Source: Paulinella micropora (Eukaryota > Cercozoa > Imbricatea > Euglyphida > Paulinellidae). From it: DNA of 64,000 bases. Under the pieces are notes generated by a model. It saw only the letters and a list, made by a program, of their open reading frames with translations. It ran no database searches and was not told the origin of the DNA. Both the position numbers and the translations under genes were made by a program. Positions 22,221 through 32,773 of the stretch are shown piece by piece (position 1 is the first letter of the stretch; each line of letters starts with the position of its first letter). The stretch spans positions 79,501 to 143,500 of the forward strand of contig WBZZ01002368.1 of NCBI GenBank assembly GCA_019918135.1, read 5' to 3'.

Positions 22221-22415
22221 TTATATTATATAAACTGTGTCTCGTTGCTTATCTGATAGAGGTAAGCGGTAAAGTATATTTTCAGGTTTTCTAAAAATAT
22301 TGGGGTTTCTGTTCACTAAGTTCTGCGTGATACGGATTTTATCAATTTCTTTCCCTAGCCGTTCTAGTTCCTCCCGTTGCTCCTCGTCTTTGCTTTTTTC
22401 CTTTTTATTTTCCAT
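22221..22415 (-). CDS. Small charged hypothetical protein
   Basis: 64 codons, very rich in Lys and Glu in the first half (probable coiled coil), directly upstream of the DUF5754-like gene on the same strand. No homologue recognised. Intact. Confidence 0.4.
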   Translation of the reverse strand: MENKKEKSKDEEQREELERLGKEIDKIRITQNLVNRNPNIFRKPENILYRLPLSDKQRDTVYII

Positions 22416-22437
22416 TCTATATTATATCAGATAAAAA

Positions 22438-24249
22438 ATGTGGTTTCTTGAAAAAAATAGTTTGATTATTACAATCAAGCCAGATCAGAACATCAAGGTC
22501 AGTCCATAGAATTTATTACAGCAAAGGCCAATGAACTAAAGTGGGAAGATAGAATACAAGACGCTATCCAAATATAGAAAGATTAAAAGACAGCATTGAA
22601 ATGCTAAGCGAAAAGTCATCTATATATAACAGCATGGACCAAAATACGCTAAGGGAACATCTTAGGGAAAATAGAGTTAATATAGAAGAACTTGAAAGAA
22701 AAATTGAAAATATGCCCATAAACGAACAGCGATTAGAAATGGTACAATTAGCAAATACCAAGGATAAAGCAAACATTCAAAAAATTAAAGACCTTATTGG
22801 TCAAATGAATCGTGATATGGATCAATTGATAACCCGCTGGGGATATCCAGAAGAAAAAAGATCCATACTTGAACAAATAAGTCGTGATGGGCTAACACAT
22901 TTATTGAAAAAAGGCAGAAATGAATTAAAAGTAGCAGCAAGAAGGGAAACCAAACAATAGCATGCTCGGGACTTAGAACAATGGAAATAAAAAAGAATAG
23001 AATATAAACAAGAAAACCCCGAGGATGCTTTAATTGAAACACAAATAGGTGAAGAATACAAAACTATTGTACCAAGTTTAACAGATACACCAAGAGATAC
23101 TGCAAGATTCGTAGATGCAATGCTTGAAAGTATGAGAGAAATAATTATTAGTCCTGCATTAAATAGAATAATAAATACTATTGAAAGAGTAGGTCGTTAT
23201 GGTGTGAGCAGATTGGCATGGAATCGCTTATTAACTATTACTGCTAATCATCCTCAAATTCGTGCCACGACTACTGCGATGATGGGAAGATCAAGTGCGG
23301 AGTCTTTCAGAAGGTCATTAGAAACATTAGCAAGAAATGAAGCACCACCAGAGTTGCATCCGCCTAACCCTCGTTTAATTGCAGCGGGACGACAAAGAAT
23401 GGGTGATTATGTGTTGAAAGATATGTTAAGAAGATTGGGCTTACAAGTATCAACATTAATGGCATAGCAAACATTTAAAAGAGGTGTTGAAACTACGGGC
23501 GCGGTTGCTTTTGGTGCATTTCTAAAGCATGTATATGACATATGGACCGCTCAACCAGATGCTTTTATTAAATTGGAAGAAGAACGATTTCATACTACTG
23601 GAAGCAATTATAATGGCCCTGCCACACGAGTAGAACGTCGTCTCCAATTAGAAGATAAAACTCGTGGTAAGTTTCCTTACATTTTACCAGCAGACACTTT
23701 GGATTTGATTGCATTTGAACATGATCTATTGTATGCTACTGGTGATAAAAATGTCCAAAATTCCGCTGACCAACGATACTTGAAAGAATTACTAATATAA
23801 CAGAGTATTTAACGAGTAATGGATTGGCAAGTGAAGAAGTTGCCAAAACTATTTCTAATAATTACAATTCAATGTTCTCAAAAGCAGATATATCTAAAAT
23901 GGCATTACAAGCACAAGGGAGAGCACGTAGTGGAGTATCATATTTGGATGCGATGAAATTCTGGAAAACTATTAAATTAACACCTCCAGATACGAAATAC
24001 ATTGCTTTTATACACAATGTAGACCAAACATTAACTTCTATGATTGGTGTTATGAATAATGTGGGCAGTTTTGATAAAGACACTAACGTTAAAGTAAATA
24101 AAATAGCAAATCCTGCTACATTTAGGAAACAATACGAAAACTTGGTAAATTTTTTTAATCAAATGGTGAAATCGCAAGAAAAAGCGGATAACATGAAAGG
24201 ATACTCCCTTATCACACCAGCAAATGAAACTACAATTAATAATTTATAG
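22438..24249 (+). pseudogene. Phospholipase-A2-like domain protein with coiled coil, broken
   Basis: One long reading frame interrupted by TAG at 22958, TAA at 22988, TAG at 23465 and a frameshift near 23790. It holds a Lys/Glu-rich coiled coil (about 22600-22800), a middle part, then a motif of the parvovirus-type phospholipase A2 family around 23600-23790: NYNGPAT, then DTLDLIAFEHDLLYA and AD. The HD pair is the catalytic His and partner Asp. In viruses such domains help breach membranes during entry. A further helical part follows to 24249. Reading the stops as Gln gives smooth protein, so they look like C-to-T changes. Early lesions lie near 22500. Confidence 0.6.
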
Positions 24250-24263
24250 AAAAAATAATTGTG

Positions 24264-25278
24264 ATGAATCAAAAAAAATATTTCAGCAGATATAGAGAAG
24301 GAATAATTGTTGAGGTTCATCCCGCACCAAATCAAACAGAAATGGTAGTAGCACCTATTGATTCAATCGGACTCTGTAATAACTTGGCTATATTTCAAGA
24401 TAAGAAATCCCAAGTGAAGCATTTAAAGGGTTTTGTTAATTTGCTAAAAAATAAAACTGGAAAGAAAATATCTTTGACATTGTCAGATTATGACAATCCT
24501 ATTAGTGGATGGGAAAAGGCTATAATGCAAGTATTAAACAAGGGGTTAGTAAGTCAGATATAGCAGAGGTAGATGACGTATTAGATAAAAGAATTTATGA
24601 AGAAGTGAGGGGTAAATTGACACAAGAACAAATGAAGCAATTGGATGATTTAGAATTAAAGGATTTGGAATTTGAAAAGGCGATACATAAAGGTCTAACA
24701 CCTGCACCTGAACCAAAACCTGAACCAAAACCAATGCCATAACCAACACCAGCACCACAACCTCAACCAACACCAGCACCACAACCAAATCCACAAACAA
24801 CAGCACCGCCAAATCCAGAAACAGAGTATGACAAATATATTTACAAAAATGGAGAAAAACAGGGGCTTCCATTCTGGAAAGAGAAAGTTAAAGATGAAAA
24901 ACTAAAAGAAATGATGAAAGAATACAAAGTTTCAGATAATCCAGATCCAGCAACAACACCAAATCAAGTTATGGTTGATAGTATGAGAAGTATTGATCAA
25001 TTGGTTGATAAGATTATGGGAAACCTCCAGCCGATGAAAGAGAAGACTTATTGGCACTTATTCGTTTTCTAATGCCAAGTGATCAAAATGGTGGAATTGG
25101 TACTTCGCAAACAAACCCACTTATTAAAGGCAACGAACAAAGACGAGATCGTGTGCTAGAAACCAATAATGACTTTGAATCACTAGACAACACACTTTAT
25201 AGCAACACAAATAATCACTTTATGGTGAATAAATACAATAGAGCAGTCATTCAGACCAGAATGAGAGAAAAAAGATAG
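24264..25278 (+). pseudogene. PLV protein with Pro/Gln repeat, broken
   Basis: It starts at ATG 24264 and spans three frames (24264-24563, 24509-24742 and on, 25051-25278). The middle is a repeat of Pro-Ala-Pro-Gln/Glu units. Inside it, TAA at 24740 stands exactly where the neighbouring repeat unit has CAA. A frameshift near 25018 follows. No family is recognised. A structural role would fit the virus context, but I have no evidence. Confidence 0.5.
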
Positions 25279-25287
25279 TTTCCAAAA

Positions 25288-25767
25288 ATGAAACGAAAAC
25301 TGACGAGAAACTTTCCTGCTGAAATTCCGCGACAAGTTCAAACTCGCCCAGAAAGAAAGGATTTAAACCACTTGTCAATCCTCCAAGTTTTGGTAGTCCT
25401 TGCTCTCCTTATTTCTATGATTATGCTTCACCACCTCAACCATTTGGTGCTGAATATGATAATTACAGATATAATCCAAACTATTTTCAAAAACCATAAT
25501 ATAGTAAGACATGCCTAGATCTATACATAAAGGATTAATAGCAAACAAATTGCCACGAAAAACACTTTTGAAGCAGAATCTGGAGAAAACCAACATAGAA
25601 AAAGCACAGGAGGAATTTACTATTGTCGGACCAGTAATAACAGTTAGATAGCAAAACACCGCCCAAATTTACGAATGAATTGGAAATACAACCAATTGAA
25701 ACACAAAGAGATAGTGTTGAATTGCTTCCTATTCAAAAAGAAGGAATATTACCAGTATTAGTACCAT
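25288..25767 (+). pseudogene. Remnants of two small PLV ORFs, truncated at right edge
   Basis: A basic ORF starting MKRKLTRNFPAEIPRQV continues after a frame change into a Tyr/Pro-rich end (about 25500). A second ORF starts at 25511 (MPRSIHKGLIANKLPRK) and continues, after a further break, until the microsatellite at 25768. No family recognised. Confidence 0.4.
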
Positions 25768-25861
25768 GTATGTATGTATGTATGTATGTATGTACGTATA
25801 CATGTATGTATGTATGTATCATTGTATGTATGGTATGTATGTATGTATGTAGTGGTAGTAA

Positions 25862-25898
<37 letters not shown>

Positions 25899-26030
25899 CG
25901 TAGTCGTAGTCGTTGTTGCTGTTATGATGATGATGATGATGATGATGATGATTGAATTTCGATGATGATGATGATGAGGATCATCATCATCATCATCATC
26001 ATCATGACCATGACTTCAATGACATTACTG
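25768..26030. repeat. (ATGT)n, (TAG)n and (GAT)n/(ATC)n tracts
   Basis: Tetranucleotide repeats up to about 25850 are followed by TAG repeats and then GAT repeats which are answered by ATC repeats near 25980-26005. The last pair is an inverted repeat able to form a hairpin. The PLV coding sequence stops directly at the start of this array. Confidence 0.93.
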
Positions 26031-27289
26031 ATCATTGAACCATTGTCTTAGGTATGTATTTGTGTGTATGTTTGTGTGTAGGGCACCTGATGCGCACGGT
26101 CGGTGCCGGGCTAGGGTTAGGGAACGTGCGGAATCCATGGCCACGCCCTGCGGCACCCGCCGGGACTCTGAGGGAGCCTTCAGGCGCCGGCCTATCATGC
26201 CCTGCGCCAACTGCAGCTGCCGCAAACGCGGGGGGGGCTCCACGCCCCTCACGCCCTAACCCTAACTTCAATGGCAGTCCTGGCTCCCTTCGTACGCATG
26301 GTCATATGCAGCGGCAGTTGCAGGCACGTCCTATCGCGTCGACACCTCGCCTGTCACGATTGACAAGCACAAGACCTCATGCCCCAGCACATGCGGTCGA
26401 GACAGCCGTCTGCGCTCTTGCTTCGCCCCCGGTTACGCCCTCCTCACAGCCGCCCGAGACAGCCGTCAGCGCTCTTGCTTCGCCCCCTGTTACTGTTACG
26501 CCCTCCTCACAGCCGCCCGTTCCCCGGCGGGCGGGGCGTCCGCGCGCCGACGTAAGTGAGGTCAGCGACAAGACGCGTAAGCGAATCGAAGCGACTCGCA
26601 AGTGGCGCCGTTTACAAGAGGTGGGCCTGGGTCTGCTGTCGCTGGGCATCAGTGACTTGTAACTCAAAGAGTATCTGCGGTCCAGCCAAGGGCTCAGTCG
26701 ATATCCAGAAACGTGTGCCGCCATGGTTCAGTCCTCGTCCGCATCTGGCGTTGTTGAGGCAACACGCCTCCTGCTAAAGCAACTACCTTCTCAATCCACC
26801 TTTCGCCAGGCCATCCTTGGCGTCATGAAGGTCAACATGGACTGGAAAGAAATGGAAACGGCATTTTCGGCCGAGGAAGCCTCTCGTCAACACGTAAATG
26901 CTGGCGCACGGACTGTGAGGTCGATGCTGGATGGGACGCTTCCGGCAGAACAGCGCCCTGAGCTCTTCACGGCCGGCCGTCCACGAGGCGTGTTACGAGA
27001 CCACTATTGTGAGCTTGAAAAGACTGTGCTCAGAGAGTCTATTCTGAAGGGACTGTCCCATAAGTCCGGCTCGCTTACCAACCTGTGGTACGGCACCCAT
27101 GAATCTTTTTGGGAGTTCGCACAGGGCGATGCAAGCAAAGACGCGTTTTCAGCCCTAGTCAGCAGGTGCGGGGGGGAAGCAGACTTTCGGGAGCAATTCA
27201 AGAGTTCGAAGAAGATGCTGAGCAACCTTGATGCATACCTCTGTGTAAATGATCCTTCAAAACCATGCGTACTGCTTCCTAGTAGTACG

Positions 27290-27444
27290 GAGTCATCGTT
27301 ATCGTCATCATCATCATCATCATCATCATCATCGTCATCATCATCATCATCATCGTCGCCTGCGCCATCTTCACCGTCATCATCATCGTCATCATCATCA
27401 TCATCATCACCATCGTCATCATCATCGTCATCATCATCGTCATC

Positions 27445-27475
<31 letters not shown>

Positions 27476-27553
27476 TCGTCATCATCATCGTCATCATCAT
27501 CGTCATCATCATCATCATCTGCGTCATCGTCTTCGTCATCGTCATCGTCATCG

Positions 27554-27585
<32 letters not shown>

Positions 27586-27613
27586 GTCGTCATCATCATC
27601 ATCGTCATCGTCA

Positions 27614-27654
<41 letters not shown>

Positions 27655-27757
27655 ATCATCATCATCATCATCGTCATCATCATCATCATCATCATCGTCA
27701 TCATCATCATCGTCATCGTCATCATCGTCATCGTCATCCTCATCGTCATCGTCATCG

Positions 27758-27798
<41 letters not shown>

Positions 27799-27810
27799 GT
27801 CATCGTCTGG
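27290..27810 (+). repeat. (TCA/TCG)n coding repeat
   Basis: About 520 bases of TCA and TCG codons encode a polyserine run in the first exon of the surrounding gene. The mixture of two codons keeps the frame and suggests long persistence rather than a fresh expansion. Confidence 0.95.
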
Positions 27811-28443
27811 ATCGCCCGAACCAGAGACTTCTCACGAGCTGGCATCATCGTGGGGCTGTGGCAAGACCTGCGGGTCCAATATCTGTCAGCAGTGTGTTTA
27901 TTTGAATTTTCTTTGTCCGTCTGCCTTTTAATCTCGTTTGTGCAATGCTATTATAGGCACGCGTTCAAGGCGCGAACACGGGAGGCGCTCCAAAAATTCT
28001 ACATGCGCACCCCCGTATCACTTTCAGGTATATGGACTCGATGCATACATTCCGGCATACATACATGCATGCATACATGCATACATACATACATATATAC
28101 ATATATACATACAGGCTCGCAACCAAATCGAGTCCATGCGAGTGGTGCAACATGGAAGGGTTCTGGAAGAAGAGGCTAGACAGGGTTATGGATCAACAAG
28201 TCAACGAGCCGGATCAATGTAACCAGCTGGAGATCGCGGACCTCAGGAGAAAACTGGAAAACGTGGCAATACACCAACGGCAATTGGGTCACGTTAGTGC
28301 TAGCGCGTGGGAGTGATAGTGTGTGTCTTGAGGGGGGGATTGATACACACTGGACCTACATTTGCACAGCTGTTCAAAGACCCTTCGTCAAGGCCTTGAT
28401 CAGGAACTTGCAGCCTGGCAGAAAGGACTGTGTCGTGTATCAG

Positions 28444-28487
28444 GTACATACATATTTACTTACATATCTACCTATCGACCTATCTAC

Positions 28488-28547
<60 letters not shown>

Positions 28548-28581
28548 AGGGGAAGGGGGGGGGGGGGAGGGGAGGGGATCG

Positions 28582-28612
<31 letters not shown>

Positions 28613-28641
28613 GAATAGATGGATGGATGGATGGATAGATG

Positions 28642-28688
<47 letters not shown>

Positions 28689-28700
28689 GAGTGCTGAGAG
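28444..28700. repeat. (CTAT)n ... (GATA)n inverted microsatellite in intron
   Basis: CTAT repeats (about 28480-28548), a G-rich spacer (about 28549-28577) and GATA repeats (about 28578-28688) form a long inverted repeat within an intron. Confidence 0.93.
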
Positions 28701-29659
28701 CTCCTGTCAGTTCTGATATATTAAACACATTATACACATAGCTATCTATTTATTTATCATTGATATGCATTCATTTTGCATTGGCGTATTGTTTCTGTTC
28801 AACAGGATTATATAGGTATTTCGGGTGAGAGAACGGGCGATTCCATTCACGACCTCGTCTTCTCCATCGCGTGGAGAGACGACATGGGACTGCTACGCTA
28901 CACCTACGTACACAACTGGATGCGCACGCCGCACAACAACTACTCTACTCGCATGGTCTGGAAGCGTCACCTGGATCGTTCATTCCATCCTGGTAGGCAT
29001 CCCTTTCCATTTTGCATGTTCTCTGCTCTGCTCTGACCGTATCTTACCTTACCTTACCTTAGTAATTACGTCACCCTAGTAACCTAAGCAATCTTACGTT
29101 ATCATCTTTTTTTCTTTTTTTCTTTTCAACTTTTTTTCTTTTTTTCTTTTTTTTTTCTTTTTTTTTTCTTCCTCTTTTTCTTTACAGTTCCTGGCCAAGA
29201 GGGAGGGCCTGGGGCCTTTAAAGGATTCGACACCATCTACCGCACTGGTGACGGAGGCAGCGACTTCCAGAACTTCAATTTCATCCACTTCGAGTCCTAC
29301 GTCAACAAGGTAGGTATATATCTATATATGTATGTATGCATGCATGCCATGAACGCCATGCGTGCATCCGTGCCATGCAATGCATGCGATGCTAATCCGA
29401 TGCGGTACATGCGTACATACGTATGTTTGTATGTTTTAAAATACGCTTTTATATTATAATATGTATTGCTGATGACAGAATAGAGCCTGCCGTATGTATG
29501 TATTTATAATAACTATTATGTACTGATATGTATTGATGTATTCCAGGAGTACGGTATTCACTTCGAGTCGCACCTTCCTTGTGCATCCCATGCGTACAAC
29601 CCCTGCGACAGAAGTAAGCGACGCTACGTGAAGGTACATTATAGCTAGGTTACGTGTCA

Positions 29660-29816
29660 GTATTACTATGTATGTATGTATGTATGTATTTATGCAAGTA
29701 TGTATGTATTTATGTATTTATCATTGTATGTATGTATGCATGTAATACAATGTATGTAGGTATACGTATATACGTATGTATGTATGTATATAATAAATGT
29801 CTGTACGTATGTTTGT
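29660..29816. repeat. (ATGT)n intronic microsatellite
   Basis: Degenerate ATGT repeats fill an intron of the polyserine gene. Similar tracts fill the introns at 28030-28110 and 30470-30600. Confidence 0.9.
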
Positions 29817-30794
29817 AGCACTTCCGGACTGATCAGTTAGTGAGGGGCACTTCGTTCGAGCTCGTTCAGGACTGGCTTTGGAGCGCCGAGCGCGCTGCAT
29901 TCGACAACGAGCTTCTCTTCGCGTTCGAGGACGGCGAGTACACCGCCTTTGTCAAGGAATGCACCACCGGTATACGGATTCAAGATTATTGTGCAAATTT
30001 GGGGAGTGGAGGGGAAGGCAGGGAAGGGAGTGTAAGTTTCTCGTTTTCTCTTGTGTATTCCGCAGCAACCGGGCCCCGGACGAACAGCCGGTGGGGGTTG
30101 TCCAAGCTGCGTTCCTATGTCTATCATAGGATTGACCCCCGTACGGGCGACAGGGTACTATTACTAACAACCTATCCCAGACAGGGAGGGAGGGAGGGAG
30201 GGAGGGAAAGAGAGGGAGGGAGGAAAGGAGGGGAGGAGAAGGGAGGGGAGGAGATGGGAGGCACGACCCATTTGATTGATATACTTAGATTCATTTATGT
30301 ATTTCAATTTAATATTATCAGGTCTATACCCCTGGCGTGGCGTACGGCGCCAGCCATTCCGATATCGATCACAAGCATAGGGTTGTCATGGATATGCGCA
30401 CTGACGCCGAGGCGGGGTTTAAGCGGTGCGAGCGCTGCACGCAAGCCTTGGGTATGTATTACAATGAGTAATCTGTATGTATGTATGTATGTATGTATGT
30501 ATTGAATATTGTATATATGTATGCATGTATGACATTGTATATTTGCATGTAATGTTGTATGTCGATATATCTGTATGTATGTCACAGTATGCTTTCGTGC
30601 ATCAGGAAAACCGTCGCCCGCCCACCCGGAAGGTCCGAAGGGCTGTCCTATTGCCAACAAGAAGGACCCGCCCCGTGAGCCCGTGCTCTTCGGAAGCGAT
30701 ATCAGGGCCGACAAGGAGATGACAAGGCAGGACCTCAAGGCAAGGCTCAAGGTAACTCAGAGTACTTGCAGGCTACTCTCACTCTCACACACTC

Positions 30795-30873
30795 CTAATC
30801 TCTCTCTCTCTATCTCTCTCTCTCTCTCCCTCTCTCTCTCTCTCTTTCTTTCATTCTCTCTCTCTCTCTATCT

Positions 30874-30916
<43 letters not shown>
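30795..30916. repeat. (CT)n intronic microsatellite
   Basis: About 120 bases of mostly CT repeats lie between the exon ending at 30751 and the exon starting at 30937. Confidence 0.93.
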
Positions 30917-30918
<2 letters not shown>

Positions 30919-31529
30919 CACATGCACTGAGAGAAGGACGAGGAAGAGTTCAAGGCCATGTCAAGGGCGCAAAACCTAATCAAGAAGTATCACAAGCATG
31001 AGCTGATGGAGAAGCTGGCAGACGCCGGGGTCGAGATACCTGGAGGGACCCGGGTTCTAGAAATGAGGCGTCTGTTGCTGGTACCTCTTTTCATCCTCAT
31101 GTATGTATGTATGTCTGTATGTCTGTATATGTGTATGTCTGTGTGTATCACAATGTATGCATTGTATGTCTGTTGCTGGTGGCGATGTATGTATGACTGC
31201 TATCTAGGTGGAGTACCACAAATGATACAAGGGGCTGCCGGGCGTTGCGGACGTTGTGGCGAAGAGGTCCCGCCGATCCAGGAAGAGGACGCGCAATGCC
31301 AAGGCGGGCGACGGCAAGGCGGGCGAAGGCAAGGCGGGCGAAGGCAAGGCGGGCGAAGGCAAGGTCCTGACGGCGGACAGCGATTCAGAATCCAGCAGAG
31401 AAGGTCCTTGTAGCTGGAGCGAACGATCAGACGAGTCCGACGAAGAAGGGGAGCGCAATTACAAGATTTGAGAGCGCCTGCAAGAAGAGGTGCGCGAGGT
31501 CGCTCTCACTTTCACACACACTGTTGTGA

Positions 31530-31531
31530 AC

Positions 31532-31568
<37 letters not shown>

Positions 31569-31796
31569 GTGCTTCTCTGTCAATGGCTGATGCAAATCTG
31601 CACATGCGCCTCCATCGTCTCACCCGTGAGGGGAGTACGAAGAATTGACGATAGGCTCTATGACACCCCCGCAAGGACAGTTCCAACACTTCCAGACGGA
31701 CCGGTATGTTCAATGAAAATACTGGTGACACCGACTGGAATCGAACTGGCGACAGGGCCCAGTGGTAGAACTTGAACACTGGGCTATCACGGTGTC
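31530..31796 (-). mobile_element. SINE-like unit with tRNA-like head and (ATT)n tail
   Basis: On the - strand the unit starts at 31796 with GACACCG, which pairs perfectly with CGGTGTC at 31733-31727, followed by ACCA as in a mature tRNA end. Between them are a TAGCCCAGTGT stretch near the pol III A-box consensus and AGTTCGATTCC near the B-box consensus. A body of about 160 bases follows and then (ATT)n at 31530-31567. The tRNA cloverleaf is not intact (the T stem pairs badly and an 8-bp GCCCAGTG/CACTGGGC hairpin takes the middle). A tRNA-derived SINE is the best reading. Confidence 0.5.
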
Positions 31797-31857
<61 letters not shown>

Positions 31858-32029
31858 GTGTATCTCCTGCCAATTGCTGAGCCAAAAGGCCATGTGCATC
31901 CAGTCCTCCATTCCATAAGGAAAGTCTCCACACCAATCGGTGGAATAAAGGAAGTGACGGCATAGAACATTACTCTAGGAGCTTTATACCAATCAGCCCA
32001 TGGAAAGGACCGATGGCCTATGTACTCCC

Positions 32030-32030
<1 letters not shown>
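31797..32030 (-). mobile_element. Second SINE-like unit, related 3' end
   Basis: The body at about 31858-32030 ends, on the - strand, with CAGCAATTGGCAGGAGATACACTATT and (ATT)n at 31797-31857; the first unit ends in a similar way (AGCCATTGACAGAGAAGCACT, then ATT). No tRNA-like head was seen. Another (AAT)n tract at 32031-32107 borders it. It is probably a head-truncated copy of a family related to the first unit. Confidence 0.45.
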
Positions 32031-32083
<53 letters not shown>

Positions 32084-32107
32084 TAATAATAGTAATAATA
32101 GTAATAG
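32031..32107. repeat. (AAT)n microsatellite
   Basis: About 75 bases of AAT repeats directly before the first exon of the next gene. Confidence 0.95.
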
Positions 32108-32125
32108 ATAATAATGTGTGTGTGT

Positions 32126-32741
32126 ATGGTTGCTCTTGTGCACAAGGAGTTGGGTCTTCCCAAGCGCTGGGCCCCCGCTCCCAGGCGCAGGCGCCTCGCC
32201 CCATCTTCACCCGCACCCGCTGCCAAGCGCAGGCGCCCCACCATATTGTCAGCGCCCGACCCATCAGATTCTACACTCGCAAGCGCAACCCATGCGCCCG
32301 ACCCATCAGCGCCACAAACAGCAGGTTCCTCTTTTGTCAGTGTCTGTCTATCCTTTCTTTGCTATATCTTCTTCAGTGACTCCTTTAATGCCGATCTTCT
32401 TCATTAAATTCAGTGTCTGTCTATCCTTCTTCTTCAGTGTCTGCTCTATCTTCTTCATTGTCTGTCGATCCTTCCTTCGCTCTATCTTCTTCATTAAATT
32501 CAAAACATTCTTTCTTCTTTCATTCATTTCACTCATTCATTCATCACTCATTCATTCATTCATTCATTCATTCTTGTTTTCTTTCTTTCTTCTTGCGCAG
32601 ACAATGACGAAGCCGCTACTGATGCGAGACATGTGTACTTCGACGAAACAGCGAACCAAGTTGCAACGTTCAAACAACGTACATACATACACACATACAT
32701 ATACACATACATACATACATATATACATACATACATACAAA

Positions 32742-32773
<32 letters not shown>

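Larger units (their letters stand above)
19600..25767. mobile_element. PLV1: endogenous polinton-like virus fragment, degraded
   Basis: A sharply AT-richer stretch with compact genes on both strands, no introns, and a gene set partly repeated in the same order at 53.7-57.6 kb. It has a tail-fibre-like protein with endosialidase chaperone, small two-helix membrane protein, small secreted protein (-), DUF5754-like protein (-) and a phospholipase-A2-like protein. Such combinations are known from polinton-like viruses and virophages of protists. No major capsid protein, packaging ATPase or polymerase is seen, so it is a fragment. Most genes have frameshifts or stops. The left edge is inside the fibre gene; the right edge runs straight into an (ATGT)n microsatellite. 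Confidence 0.75.
26054..31471 (+). pseudogene. Multi-exon gene with polyserine tract, two in-frame stops
   Basis: Supported exons by GT-AG borders and coding content: 26054-27931 (first exon, with TAA at 26660 in an otherwise continuous frame; its 3' end is near 27887), 27957-28027, 28115-28290 approx, 28369-28443, 28806-28992, 29188-29309, 29547-29633, 29819-29969, 30066-30154, 30322-30451, 30606-30751, 30937-31080 and 31208-31471. Content in order: Pro/Ala-rich start, GRPRADVSEVSDKTRKR near 26530, a helical part, about 170 serines (27290-27810), a conserved-looking part (SIHDLVFSIAWRDDMGLLRY), CERC near 30430, and a basic end with GKAGE repeats. The last exon has TGA at 31223 where Trp would fit. 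Introns are packed with microsatellites. No family is recognised; a decayed host or transposon-derived gene are both possible. Confidence 0.55.

Noticed and set aside
27279-27905. His-rich and Met/Thr-rich ORFs over the polyserine tract
   Set aside because: They are shadows of the TCA/TCG repeat; the serine frame joins non-repetitive coding sequence on both sides.
25768-30600. CRISPR-like arrays
   Set aside because: The tandem repeats are simple microsatellites without unique spacers, in a eukaryotic context.
31727-31796. Functional tRNA gene
   Set aside because: Acceptor ends pair, but D, anticodon and T arms do not form a normal cloverleaf; a SINE head is more likely.
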